Origin: Methylobacter sp.
GTDB taxonomy: Bacteria > Pseudomonadota > Gammaproteobacteria > Methylococcales > Methylomonadaceae
DNA: 42,946 bases
Reading direction: 5' to 3'
NCBI RefSeq assembly: GCF_004322395.1
Contig: NZ_SCTW01000071.1
Location: 1 to 42,946 of the forward strand
Numbering within the stretch: position 1 is the first letter of the stretch; each line of letters begins with the position of its first letter. Shown piece by piece: positions 16,685 to 24,982 of this stretch. The position numbers were made by a program, and so were the translations under genes. Under the pieces are notes generated by a model. The model had not been told where the DNA came from. It searched no databases and saw nothing but the letters and a program-made list of their open reading frames with translations.

Positions 16685-19600
16685 ATGAAACGCCATGCAT
16701 CCATGAATCGCGTCTATCGGCTTGTCTGGAGCCACGTCCATAAAATTTGGATTCCTGTAGCGGAAACCTCGCGGGGACGAACCAAAGGCTCCAGCCGCAA
16801 ATTGTTCGCGGCAGCTTTGTCGCTGACCGCCGCCGTCGCCCAGGCCGAACCGATCGGCGGGCAAGTCGTTTCGGGTTCCGGCAGCATCGAACAGTCGGGC
16901 ACTACCACCACCATTAACCAGGCCAGCCAGAACCTGTCTGTCAACTGGCAGAGCTTCAACATCGCCCCGCAGGAAACGGTCAACTTCCAGCAGCCTTCGA
17001 CTAGCGCCATCGCGGTCAACCGCATTGCCGATACCAACGGCACGCAAATTCTCGGCCACCTGAACGCCAACGGCCAAGTCTACCTGATCAACCCGAACGG
17101 CATCCTGTTCGGTCAGGGCGCGCAGGTCAACGTCGGCGGCCTGGTCGCCTCCACGTTGGATATGAGCGACTCCGCCCTGAACAGCAACGAAAGGACTTTC
17201 TCAGGTTCCGGCACCGGCAGCGTCATCAATAAAGGTACCATCACTGCGGCCAATGGCGGCTCAGTCGCGCTGCTTGGCAACACTGTCAGCAATCAGGGCA
17301 CGATCACCGCTCAGCTCGGCACCGTAGCATTGGGCGCCGGCAGCGCCGCGACGCTGACCTTTAATGGCAATAACCTGGTGAAGATGCAAATCGACCAAAG
17401 CGTACTGAACAGCTTGGCTGAAAATAGCCAACTGATCCAGGCCGAAGGTGGGCAGGTTATCATGTCCGCAGGTGCCCGAAGCGCCCTGCTAGCCAGTGTC
17501 GTCAATAACACCGGCGTCATCGAAGCGCGCACCGTCGAGAATCATGGCGGCGTGATTATTCTGGGCGGCGATATGGTCGTCAATACCGGCTCCCTGAACG
17601 CTTCAGGCAACAGCGGCGGCACTGTCGAGATTAGCGGCCGCAGCCTGTTGCAAGGCGGCGCGATCCATGCCGACGGCAATAGCGGCAACGGCGGCGAGAT
17701 CAAACTCAATGCCGGCGGCGCGCTGATCCAGACCGATGCCGGCGAGATCACCGCGAACGGCGGCGGCACGGGCGGCAATATCGCGCTCACCGGCGGCAGC
17801 TCCGCCTTTTTATCCGGCAAAGTATCCGCCAATGGCGACAGCGGAGGCCACGTTACCGCCACCGCACCGCAACTGACCCTTGCCGCCGCCAAACTCAGCG
17901 CCGACGGCCGGAATCAAGGCGGCGCCGTGCTGGTAGGCGGCGACGCTCACGGCGCCAACCCAGATATAGCGAATGCCGACCACACCAGCGTTAATTCTTT
18001 CACGACGCTCAGCGCCCAAGGACGTCAGGGCAAAGTGGTCGTCTGGGCCGACGACGTCACCGATTTCTTTGGTAGCGCCAAAACCGGCCCCGAAGGTTTT
18101 ATCGAAGTCTCCGGCAAGCAGACACTTAATTACGGCGGACAGGCCAATGCTGGCATGAATGGTAACGTGCTGTTCGACCCGACTAACCTGAATATCACCG
18201 CCAGCGCTCCCAGCCTGTTCTATCTTGATCTGGCCAACCCCAACCCGGCCGCCAATGAGAAGCATGGTAACGGCGGTGTGATGAGTCTTAGCTCCGGCAA
18301 TATCGTGGTGGCATCGCAGAACGACAGCTTTGGCGGAACAGATGCTGGTGCGGTGTATTTATATAATGGTAGCACCGGTGCACTGATTTCGACGCTGGTC
18401 GGAAGTGCGTCCGGTGATTTGGTGGGCAATGGCGGTATTACCGCGCTCAGCAACGGCAACTACGTGGTGAGAAGCTACCACTGGTCCAACGGCGCAATTA
18501 TGAACGTCGGCGCGGCGACCTGGGGCAACGGCCTTATCGGCACCACCGGCGTGGTATCCAGCGCCAACTCACTGGTCGGTACTACGGCCAATGATCAGGT
18601 GGGCCATGGCATTACCTCGCTCAGTAACGGCAATTATGTGGTAAGCAGCACCTACTGGAGCAACGGCGCGGCCACTGATGCCGGCGCGGTGACCTGGGGT
18701 AACGGCCTCACCGGCACTACCGGCGCGGTATCCAGCGCCAACTCGCTGGTCGGCAGCACGGCCAATGATTTGGTGAGTCTTGACGGCATTACCGCGCTCA
18801 ACAACGGTAACTACGTGGTTCATAGCTCCAGCTGGGACAACGGCGCGGTCACTAATGCCGGCGCGGTGACCTGGGGCAATGGCGCCGGCGGCACCACCGG
18901 CGCAATATCCAGCGCCAACTCGCTGGTCGGTACTACGGCCAATGATCAGGTGGGCGATGGCTTTCGCCCCATTATCGCGCTGAGTAACGGCAACTACGTG
19001 GTAAGCAGCTCCAGATGGGACAACGGCGCGGTCACTGATGCCGGCGCGGTGACCTGGGGCAATGGCCTCACCGGCACCACCGGTGCGGTATCCAGCGCCA
19101 ACTCGTTGGTTGGCACTACGGCCGGTGATCCTGTGGGCTTTGCAGGCATTACCGCGCTCAGTAACGGCAACTACGTGGTAAGCAGCTCCAGATGGGACAA
19201 CGGCGCGGTCACTGATGCCGGCGCGGCGACCTGGGGCAATGGCCTCACCGGCACCACCGGTGCGGTATCCAGCGCCAACTCTCTGGTCGGCACTACGGCC
19301 GGTGATCAGGTGGGCCTTGGCATTACCGCGCTGAGCAACGGCAACTACGTGGTAAGCAGCTCCAGCTGGGACAACGGCGCAGCCACAGATGCCGGTGCGG
19401 TAACTTGGGGTAATGGTGCCGGCGGCACCACCGGCGCGGTATCCAGCGCCAACTCACTGGTTGGCAGCACGGCCCAGGATCGGGTGGGCCTTGGCGGCAT
19501 TACCGCGCTCAGCAACGGCAACTATGTGGTGAGTAGTTACAACTGGGACAACGGCGCAACCACTGAAGCCGGTGCGGTAACTTGGGGTAATGGTGCCGGC

Positions 19601-21274
19601 GGCACCACCGGCGCTGTATCCAGCGCCAACTCGCTGGTCGGCAGCACGGCCCAGGATCAGGTGGGCTATTGGGGCATTACCGCGCTGAGCAACGGCAACT
19701 ATGTGGTGAGTAGTTACAACTGGGACAACGGCGCGGCCACTGATGCCGGCGCGGTGACCTGGGGCAATGGCGCCGGCGGCACCACCGGCGCAGTATCCAG
19801 CGCCAACTCGCTGGTCGGCACTACGGCCAATGATCAGGTGGGCGACATTGGCGGCATTACCGAGCTGAGCAACGGCAATTATATGGTGAGTAGCTCCAAC
19901 TGGGACAACGGCGCGGTCATTGACGCCGGTGCGGTGACTTGGGGCAATGGCGCCGGCGGCACCACCGGCGCAGTATCCAGCGCCAACTCGCTGGTCGGCA
20001 CTACGGCCAGTGATCAGGTAGGCCTTGGCGGCATTACCGCGCTGAGCAACGGCAATTATGTGGTAAATAGTTACAACTGGGACAACGGCGCGGTCATTGA
20101 TGCCGGTGCGGTGACTTGGGGCAATGGCGCCGGCGGCACCACCGGTGCGGTATCCAGCGCCAACTCGCTGGTCGGCACTACGGCCGGTGATCAAGTGGGC
20201 AATGATGTTAACACGCCGATGTACCACGGCAATACCGCGCTCAGCAACGGCAACTACGTGGTAAGTAGTTACAACTGGTCCAACGGCGCAATCATGAACG
20301 CCGGCGCAGTGACCTGGGGCAATGGCCTCACCGGCACCACCGGCGTAGTGTCCAGCGCCAACTCGCTGGTCGGCAGCAGTGCCAATGATCGGGTGGGCTA
20401 TGGCGGCATTACCGCGCTCAGCAACGGCAATTATCTGGTGAGGAGTATTCTTTGGGACAATGGCGCTGCTTTCAATGCCGGCGCAGTCTGGCTTGTCGCT
20501 GATCCTTCCAATCTGGCAACGATGGTCAACAATTCTATTGGCAACACCAGCCTCAGCCCAACCGCCATTGCCGGCGCGGCGGTTACCGGCAGCACCGTGA
20601 CGCTGCAAGCGAGTAATAATATTTCGGTCAATAGCGCAATCAACGTCGCGGGGCGCTTGAATCTGGTTGCAGGCAACGCGATGACGTTGAATGCCGGCAT
20701 CACCTCCACCGCCACCGGCGATGCCCTGCAATTATCCGGTCTCAGTTTCACCAACAACGCCGGCGCGAATGCCCTCTCTACTCCGAACGGCCGTTGGCTG
20801 GTATGGTCCGCGAACCCTGCCAATAACACGCTAGGCGGCTTGACAGCAAACTTTACCCAGTACAGCGCCACCTATGACACCACAACGCCTTCTGGCAGCA
20901 GCAGTAGTTTTCTTTATTCTATGCCGGTAGTCACATCTCTATCAACATCAACATCAACATCAACATCAACGTCGCCTGCACCGGCTCCCGAGCCGACGCA
21001 CGAACCCAACAAACCGCCTGAATCGGTGACTAATGTGACAGCCCTGCTGACGGCGAATCTTACATCGACCACAACAAACAGTCAGCCAGCCATCCTCTAC
21101 AAGTCTTCTTTTTTGAATAAAGAGACGCAAGGTTCCGGCCAGAACTTTGAAGAGAGCTCATCCTCGCCTAAGTCCAATAGCGGATTAACGCAAAATAACA
21201 CGATAACCATCGGTGGCAGTGACATGATCATCAATATCGTGGATGACGGCGTGAAGCTACCGGACAATAATTAA
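16685..21274 (+). CDS. Two-partner secretion exoprotein (filamentous haemagglutinin-like TpsA)
   Basis: 1529 residues. An extended signal peptide region (MNRVYRLVWSHVHKIWIPVAE) is followed by a hydrophobic stretch ending AVAQAEP. The TPS secretion domain follows, with NPNGILFGQGAQVNVGGLVAST, then Gly/Asn-rich beta-helix repeats to about residue 520. Residues 584-1267 are eleven near-identical repeats of about 58 residues, listed separately. The C-terminus holds more beta-helix sequence, a Ser/Thr microsatellite stretch and a Pro/Glu-rich segment. AAGGA lies 8 bp before the ATG at 16685; M7 is an alternative. It should be exported by the adjacent TpsB and act at the cell surface, perhaps in adhesion. 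GC content is visibly higher than in neighbouring genes, suggesting transfer. Confidence 0.9.
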   Translation: MKRHASMNRVYRLVWSHVHKIWIPVAETSRGRTKGSSRKLFAAALSLTAAVAQAEPIGGQVVSGSGSIEQSGTTTTINQASQNLSVNWQSFNIAPQETVNFQQPSTSAIAVNRIADTNGTQILGHLNANGQVYLINPNGILFGQGAQVNVGGLVASTLDMSDSALNSNERTFSGSGTGSVINKGTITAANGGSVALLGNTVSNQGTITAQLGTVALGAGSAATLTFNGNNLVKMQIDQSVLNSLAENSQLIQAEGGQVIMSAGARSALLASVVNNTGVIEARTVENHGGVIILGGDMVVNTGSLNASGNSGGTVEISGRSLLQGGAIHADGNSGNGGEIKLNAGGALIQTDAGEITANGGGTGGNIALTGGSSAFLSGKVSANGDSGGHVTATAPQLTLAAAKLSADGRNQGGAVLVGGDAHGANPDIANADHTSVNSFTTLSAQGRQGKVVVWADDVTDFFGSAKTGPEGFIEVSGKQTLNYGGQANAGMNGNVLFDPTNLNITASAPSLFYLDLANPNPAANEKHGNGGVMSLSSGNIVVASQNDSFGGTDAGAVYLYNGSTGALISTLVGSASGDLVGNGGITALSNGNYVVRSYHWSNGAIMNVGAATWGNGLIGTTGVVSSANSLVGTTANDQVGHGITSLSNGNYVVSSTYWSNGAATDAGAVTWGNGLTGTTGAVSSANSLVGSTANDLVSLDGITALNNGNYVVHSSSWDNGAVTNAGAVTWGNGAGGTTGAISSANSLVGTTANDQVGDGFRPIIALSNGNYVVSSSRWDNGAVTDAGAVTWGNGLTGTTGAVSSANSLVGTTAGDPVGFAGITALSNGNYVVSSSRWDNGAVTDAGAATWGNGLTGTTGAVSSANSLVGTTAGDQVGLGITALSNGNYVVSSSSWDNGAATDAGAVTWGNGAGGTTGAVSSANSLVGSTAQDRVGLGGITALSNGNYVVSSYNWDNGATTEAGAVTWGNGAGGTTGAVSSANSLVGSTAQDQVGYWGITALSNGNYVVSSYNWDNGAATDAGAVTWGNGAGGTTGAVSSANSLVGTTANDQVGDIGGITELSNGNYMVSSSNWDNGAVIDAGAVTWGNGAGGTTGAVSSANSLVGTTASDQVGLGGITALSNGNYVVNSYNWDNGAVIDAGAVTWGNGAGGTTGAVSSANSLVGTTAGDQVGNDVNTPMYHGNTALSNGNYVVSSYNWSNGAIMNAGAVTWGNGLTGTTGVVSSANSLVGSSANDRVGYGGITALSNGNYLVRSILWDNGAAFNAGAVWLVADPSNLATMVNNSIGNTSLSPTAIAGAAVTGSTVTLQASNNISVNSAINVAGRLNLVAGNAMTLNAGITSTATGDALQLSGLSFTNNAGANALSTPNGRWLVWSANPANNTLGGLTANFTQYSATYDTTTPSGSSSSFLYSMPVVTSLSTSTSTSTSTSPAPAPEPTHEPNKPPESVTNVTALLTANLTSTTTNSQPAILYKSSFLNKETQGSGQNFEESSSSPKSNSGLTQNNTITIGGSDMIINIVDDGVKLPDNN
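18431..20488 (+). repeat. Coding tandem repeat array in the TpsA exoprotein
   Basis: Eleven full copies and a partial twelfth of a unit of about 174-198 bp encode GITALSNGNYVVSS, then WDNGA, AGAVTWGNG, GTTGAVSSANSLVG and a variable linker ending DQVG. A degenerate copy precedes the array (18275-18430, VMSLSSGNIVVAS...AGAVYLYNG). Copies differ mostly at residues next to SS, at LTG versus AGG, and in linker length (GFRP in copy 3, NDVNTPMYHG in copy 10). DNA identity between copies is high, so length change by recombination is likely. Confidence 0.92.
20941..20970 (+). repeat. Hexanucleotide microsatellite (ATCAAC)5 within tpsA
   Basis: Five perfect ATCAAC units encode alternating Ser-Thr in the C-terminal linker of the exoprotein. 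Because the unit is two codons long, slippage would change linker length without breaking the frame. Confidence 0.85.
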
Positions 21275-21366
21275 AGGCAACCTGAACAAAAAACATCATC
21301 AGGCCAAGCGGGACACCGCTGACTCTGCCCGATGTTAGCGCGAATACCGGACACTAAAACAATACC

Positions 21367-23214
21367 ATGACATTTGATACCCGACCTCAAACCAAGCAAT
21401 CATCCTTATTCCCCCGTGCTTCAGTCGGGAGCCGGCTCCTGAGTAGCGGAAGCGGCTTCAGCCACCCATCGACTATCTTGGCAGAGCGACTGAAGTCGCC
21501 CCCACAGCCTGCCCGTGGTAGTGAGCACGTCCTGAACCCATTGTTGGCGTCCCTGCTCGCGCTGGCTCCGCTGGCGGTACAGGCCGAGCCCGTCGCACCC
21601 AATTCCGGCTCGATGCTGCAACAGATCAAGCCGGTCACGCCGCCCCCGCCGTCGCCTACCGGCACCGGCCTGACCATCCAAGGCTCCAGCGCCGGTAAGC
21701 TGCCTGAGAGCGCACCGTTTGCAGTCAAGTCCATCCAAATCACCGGCAACGCCATGATCGATGTTCAAACCCTGCACACGCTGGTCGCGGACACCGAAGG
21801 CCAAAGCATCACCCTGCCGCAACTGGGCGAGCTGGCCGACCGCATCACCGCCTATTACTACGACCACGGCTATCCGCTGGCTCGGGCCTACATCCCGGCT
21901 CAGACCATCCAGTCCGGCATTGTGCGCATCGAGGTCATGGAAGCGAAGTACGGCCAAATCCAGCTCGACAACCGTAGCGGCGTTGACGATGCGCTGCTGA
22001 ACGACGCCTTGGCCACGTTGCACAGTGGGCTGACCATCGGCCAGTCCGGGCTTGATCATGCCCTGTTGCTGTTGTCCGACATCCCTGGCGTTACCGCCAC
22101 CTCGACCTTGAAGCCGGGCGCGGCCGTCGGCACCTCCGACCTGGTCGTGGACGCCAGCGCCGCCCCGGCGGTTACCGGCAATCTGGTCCTCGACGACTAT
22201 GGTAACCGCTATACCGGAAGGCCAAGGGCCGGCGGCATAGTGAACTGGATCAACCCGCTGCACCACGGCGATGTACTGAGCTTAAGCGGCTTGACGTCCG
22301 GCAGCGACATGAACTACGGGCGGCTGGCCTACGAATCACTGGTCAACGGCCTTGGCACCCGCTTGGGCGCGGCTTATTCGGCGCTCGACTACACGCTGAG
22401 CGGATCGCTGTCGGCGCTGGAGGCGCGCGGCACCGCCCAGGTCGGCAGTGTTTGGGGCCTGCATCCGCTGGTGCGCAGCCGGGATTTCAACCTATACGGA
22501 CAGATCGGGTACGACCGGATGGAGCTGCGCGACCGTGTTGACGCCAGCGACATCAAGACCTACCGCCATCTCGATAACGGCACAATCAGCGTGTCCGGCG
22601 ATGCCAGGGACAGCCTGCTGTCCGGCGGCATCAATACCTGGATTTTTGGTTGGACTGGCGGGCATGTTGCCTTCGACAACGATGAGGCGCAATTTGCCGA
22701 TAGAGCGACCGCAAAAACTCAAGGCCTATTCTCGAAATGGAACGCAAATTTGTCGCGGCTGCAAAGCCTGAGCCAGAAGGACGGCTTGTATCTGGCCTTC
22801 GCCGGGCAATGGGCGCAGGATAACCTGGACTCGTCGAAGAAAATGATTGTCGGCGGCCCGTACACCGTGCGCGGCTACGACATGGGCGCGGTTTCCGGCG
22901 ACAGCGGCTATATCGGCACTGCCGAACTTCGGCACGATCTCAGTTCAGGCCCGTTCGGGCAATTCCAGGTGGTCGGCTTCATCGACAGCGCGCAGGTAAC
23001 CATCAACCAGAATCCCTGGACCGGGGGCACCAACCGGGCCACGCTCAGCGGCGCCGGTGCCGGACTTAACTGGCTAGGCCCCAAGCTCCACTGGGTTGGC
23101 GCCAGCCAATTGAATGCACGGGCTTTCGTCGCCACCCCGGTCGGCCCGGTGCCGGAACTGGTCGGCAAGACCGACGACGTGCGGGCTTGGCTGGAAATGG
23201 GCATGAGGTTTTGA
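21367..23214 (+). CDS. Two-partner secretion transporter TpsB (ShlB/FhaC family)
   Basis: 615 residues. This outer membrane Omp85-type barrel should export the preceding exoprotein. A hydrophobic leader lies unusually deep, at about residues 56-73 (LLASLLALAPLAVQA). It is followed by a Pro-rich linker, a POTRA domain (VKSIQITGNAMIDVQTL, YYYDHGYPLARAYIPAQTIQSG), the polypeptide transport region and a 16-stranded barrel ending in Phe. The VRGY motif of the L6 loop is at 501-504. The first 50 or so residues are encoded by a dispersed hairpin repeat and look like an acquired extension. It begins 92 bp after tpsA. Confidence 0.92.
   Translation: MTFDTRPQTKQSSLFPRASVGSRLLSSGSGFSHPSTILAERLKSPPQPARGSEHVLNPLLASLLALAPLAVQAEPVAPNSGSMLQQIKPVTPPPPSPTGTGLTIQGSSAGKLPESAPFAVKSIQITGNAMIDVQTLHTLVADTEGQSITLPQLGELADRITAYYYDHGYPLARAYIPAQTIQSGIVRIEVMEAKYGQIQLDNRSGVDDALLNDALATLHSGLTIGQSGLDHALLLLSDIPGVTATSTLKPGAAVGTSDLVVDASAAPAVTGNLVLDDYGNRYTGRPRAGGIVNWINPLHHGDVLSLSGLTSGSDMNYGRLAYESLVNGLGTRLGAAYSALDYTLSGSLSALEARGTAQVGSVWGLHPLVRSRDFNLYGQIGYDRMELRDRVDASDIKTYRHLDNGTISVSGDARDSLLSGGINTWIFGWTGGHVAFDNDEAQFADRATAKTQGLFSKWNANLSRLQSLSQKDGLYLAFAGQWAQDNLDSSKKMIVGGPYTVRGYDMGAVSGDSGYIGTAELRHDLSSGPFGQFQVVGFIDSAQVTINQNPWTGGTNRATLSGAGAGLNWLGPKLHWVGASQLNARAFVATPVGPVPELVGKTDDVRAWLEMGMRF
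21409..21510. repeat. Dispersed hairpin repeat in the tpsB leader
   Basis: The segment contains CTTCAGTCGGGAG, GGCTTCAGCCACC and the 14-bp palindrome GCGACT-GA-AGTCGC (21486-21499) followed by CCCCCACA. This pattern is characteristic of short intergenic repeats in related genomes (from memory; not searched). Here it is read in frame as the N-terminal residues of TpsB ahead of the signal sequence. Confidence 0.6.
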
Positions 23215-23514
23215 GTTGGGGTTAAGTGGTTGCCGTTTTAATCAACCCCATAGTGGTTGATCGAATAACCGGCTTACAAGCTTGACGAAGCTTAACACTA
23301 TCGCAATGGCAGGCGAAGCCTGCACTCCCTTCTTAAGCCTGAAACACTAGCATTGTGTCTGTCTCTTTAGCCCATGCCCGTTTTCCCTAATAAGCACCAT
23401 TGGATATACCCTATTCCGCTCACCCTCAGTTCCCTATTTCTAAAGCATCCTTTCTTATTTCGTGTCAAAATATGTTCTTATCTTAAATGTATTAGATCGA
23501 GAACTTAAGTTTGT
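23215..23514. other. Intergenic region with GCAGGC/GCCTGC hairpin and rimK-like upstream sequence
   Basis: 300 bp. It holds a second copy of the GCAGGC-N3-GCCTGC hairpin (23309-23323, followed by ACTCC; compare 9598). From about 23445 there is a stretch that repeats the upstream region of the intact rimK, including CTTATTTCGTGTCAAAATAT and ATCGAGAA. This shows the duplication reaches about 65-70 bp upstream of the rimK start codon. Confidence 0.7.
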
Positions 23515-23984
23515 ATGAAAACTGCTATCTTGTCCCACAATCCCAAACTGTATTCGACCTCTCGGCTAGTTAAAGCCGCGGAAGCGGGGGCTATACGATA
23601 CGGGTTTTGGATGTGTTGCGTTGCTATATGAATATCACTTCGCATAATCCCTCCATCCATTACCGGGGTGAAGATTTAACAGAATTCGATGCCGTTATTC
23701 CTAGAATCGTCGCTTCGGTCACTTTTTACGGGGCTGCGGTTTTAAGACAATTTGAAATGATGAAGGTTTTTTCTTTGAACAAGTTGGTAGCAATATCACG
23801 GTCAAGAGACAAATTAAGGTCAACGCAACTACTTGCCAGAAAAGGCATCGAAGTTGCCAGCAGCAAGGATATTGCCGATTTAATCATTCAATTTATTGAA
23901 AAACGCATTGAGCCATTGGAAATCTCCAAAGACAAATCCGCTGTCGGTACCAACACAAGAACCCGTACTCGCGGTAAAGGTTGA
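23515..23984 (+). pseudogene. Decayed second copy of rimK
   Basis: Aligns with the intact rimK from its ATG. A single-base loss at about 23588-23600 (33 bp where the intact gene has 34) shifts the frame after about residue 24. An in-frame deletion of 474 bp (158 codons) then removes the ATP-grasp core, joining LLARKGI directly to EVASSKD. The deletion ends match at a short AAGGCAT/AAGGTAT repeat, pointing to recombination at microhomology. The final 60 or so bases before the stop are almost identical to the intact gene, so the duplication is fairly recent or the ends have been converted. Confidence 0.92.
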
Positions 23985-24039
23985 CCGCGCGCCCAATTTT
24001 TTTAACACACGTAAACTTTATATATTAGGAAGGCAAATC

Positions 24040-24210
24040 ATGTCAGATTATAAAAAATACCACTGTTTGGAATGTGAACATATTTATGATGAAGCCAAAG
24101 GAGACCCCGATAGCGGCATTGCTCCCGGAACCCGCTGGGAAGATATTCCCGACAGCTGGAATTGCCCGATATGCGGAGCGCCAAAAAGTTTTTTCAAATT
24201 GCTTGAATAA
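24040..24210 (+). CDS. Rubredoxin
   Basis: 56 residues. Cys9, Cys12, Cys42 and Cys45 form the two CxxC iron-binding loops ([33 protein letters not shown]). Trp and Pro residues are typical of bacterial rubredoxins. It transfers single electrons in the cytoplasm, for example to oxidases, rubrerythrins or hydroxylases. The true start is the ATG at 24040 behind AGGAAGG; the frame is open through the end of the rimK pseudogene, but that extension is not part of the protein. Confidence 0.96.
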   Translation: MSDYKKYHCLECEHIYDEAKGDPDSGIAPGTRWEDIPDSWNCPICGAPKSFFKLLE

Positions 24211-24249
24211 TCCGACTGTTTAGCGCTTTTGAAAGTGGGGACGTCAAAA

Positions 24250-24936
24250 ATGAAACGTAAATTTCCGACAATTACTCCATACATCGCTCTATCCGGCAAA
24301 ACTGCTCAAAAACTCATTTTGGCGCTGCTGTTTTCTTGTCCGTTTAACGTATTCGCTGACAATAGTTGGAGTTATCATCAAGAAAGCGACCGGTTAACCA
24401 ATCGAACCTATAGCTTTGCCTTATCGCCTCTGCCGCCTCGAGGTCTTTATGACAACATCAGACTGGAAATCGCCTGTAAGGACAATGTCTTGCAAGTGAT
24501 TATCGATGCCGACGACTTAATCGCCTCGCAAGACAGCGCTTTTGATTTTGAATATCAAATCGACAAAAAACCCGCCGTTACGCTCCAAATGAAAACCTTT
24601 AAAGACTCAAAGCGCAAAGGCTATACAGAGGAATACGCCAAACGCATCGTCGATGACATATTGACCGGGCAATCCATTTTTATCCGCGTCAATACCATGA
24701 TACGCGAGGTTCTGTCCGCCGCAATGCCGCTAGAAAATGCCTCTGAACCCATTAAACACGTTGTTACCGATTGTGGGCTTAACTTATCCGGTAGCGCAGC
24801 AGGAGAATCTGCTTATAGCTTAAGCCAATTCGAACAAGAGTTTGGCAAACTGCCTCCAGAGCAGCAACAGCAGGTTCTGAGTAAAATAAAACAAATTATC
24901 ACGGAAACACAAAAGGCTCTTTTAATAGAGAAATGA
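24250..24936 (+). CDS. Predicted exported protein of unknown function
   Basis: 228 residues. A basic start and hydrophobic stretch (KLILALLFSCPFNVFADNSW) form a likely signal peptide cleaved after about residue 33, so the mature protein should be periplasmic. The mature part has mixed strands and helices, a Cys at IACKDN and another at VTDCGLN that could pair, and a Gln-rich helical end (EQEFGKLPPEQQQQVLSKIKQII). I do not recognise a family. It lies 39 bp after rubredoxin and 46 bp before nnrS. Confidence 0.75.
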   Translation: MKRKFPTITPYIALSGKTAQKLILALLFSCPFNVFADNSWSYHQESDRLTNRTYSFALSPLPPRGLYDNIRLEIACKDNVLQVIIDADDLIASQDSAFDFEYQIDKKPAVTLQMKTFKDSKRKGYTEEYAKRIVDDILTGQSIFIRVNTMIREVLSAAMPLENASEPIKHVVTDCGLNLSGSAAGESAYSLSQFEQEFGKLPPEQQQQVLSKIKQIITETQKALLIEK

Positions 24937-24982
24937 GTATAATCGCCGACATTATCGAACGCTGACTGCTGGAAACATCACA

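Noticed and set aside
19454-20731. 425-codon open frame antisense to the TpsA repeats
   Set aside because: It is a by-product of the repeated, GC-rich coding strand; the same residues recur with the repeat period and no family features appear.
21421-22266. 281-codon open frame antisense to tpsB
   Set aside because: Low-complexity translation with no start signal, opposite a well supported gene.
23896-24039. Rubredoxin with a 48-residue N-terminal extension
   Set aside because: The extension is the shifted end of the rimK pseudogene; a ribosome site precedes the ATG at 24040 and the protein then has normal rubredoxin length.
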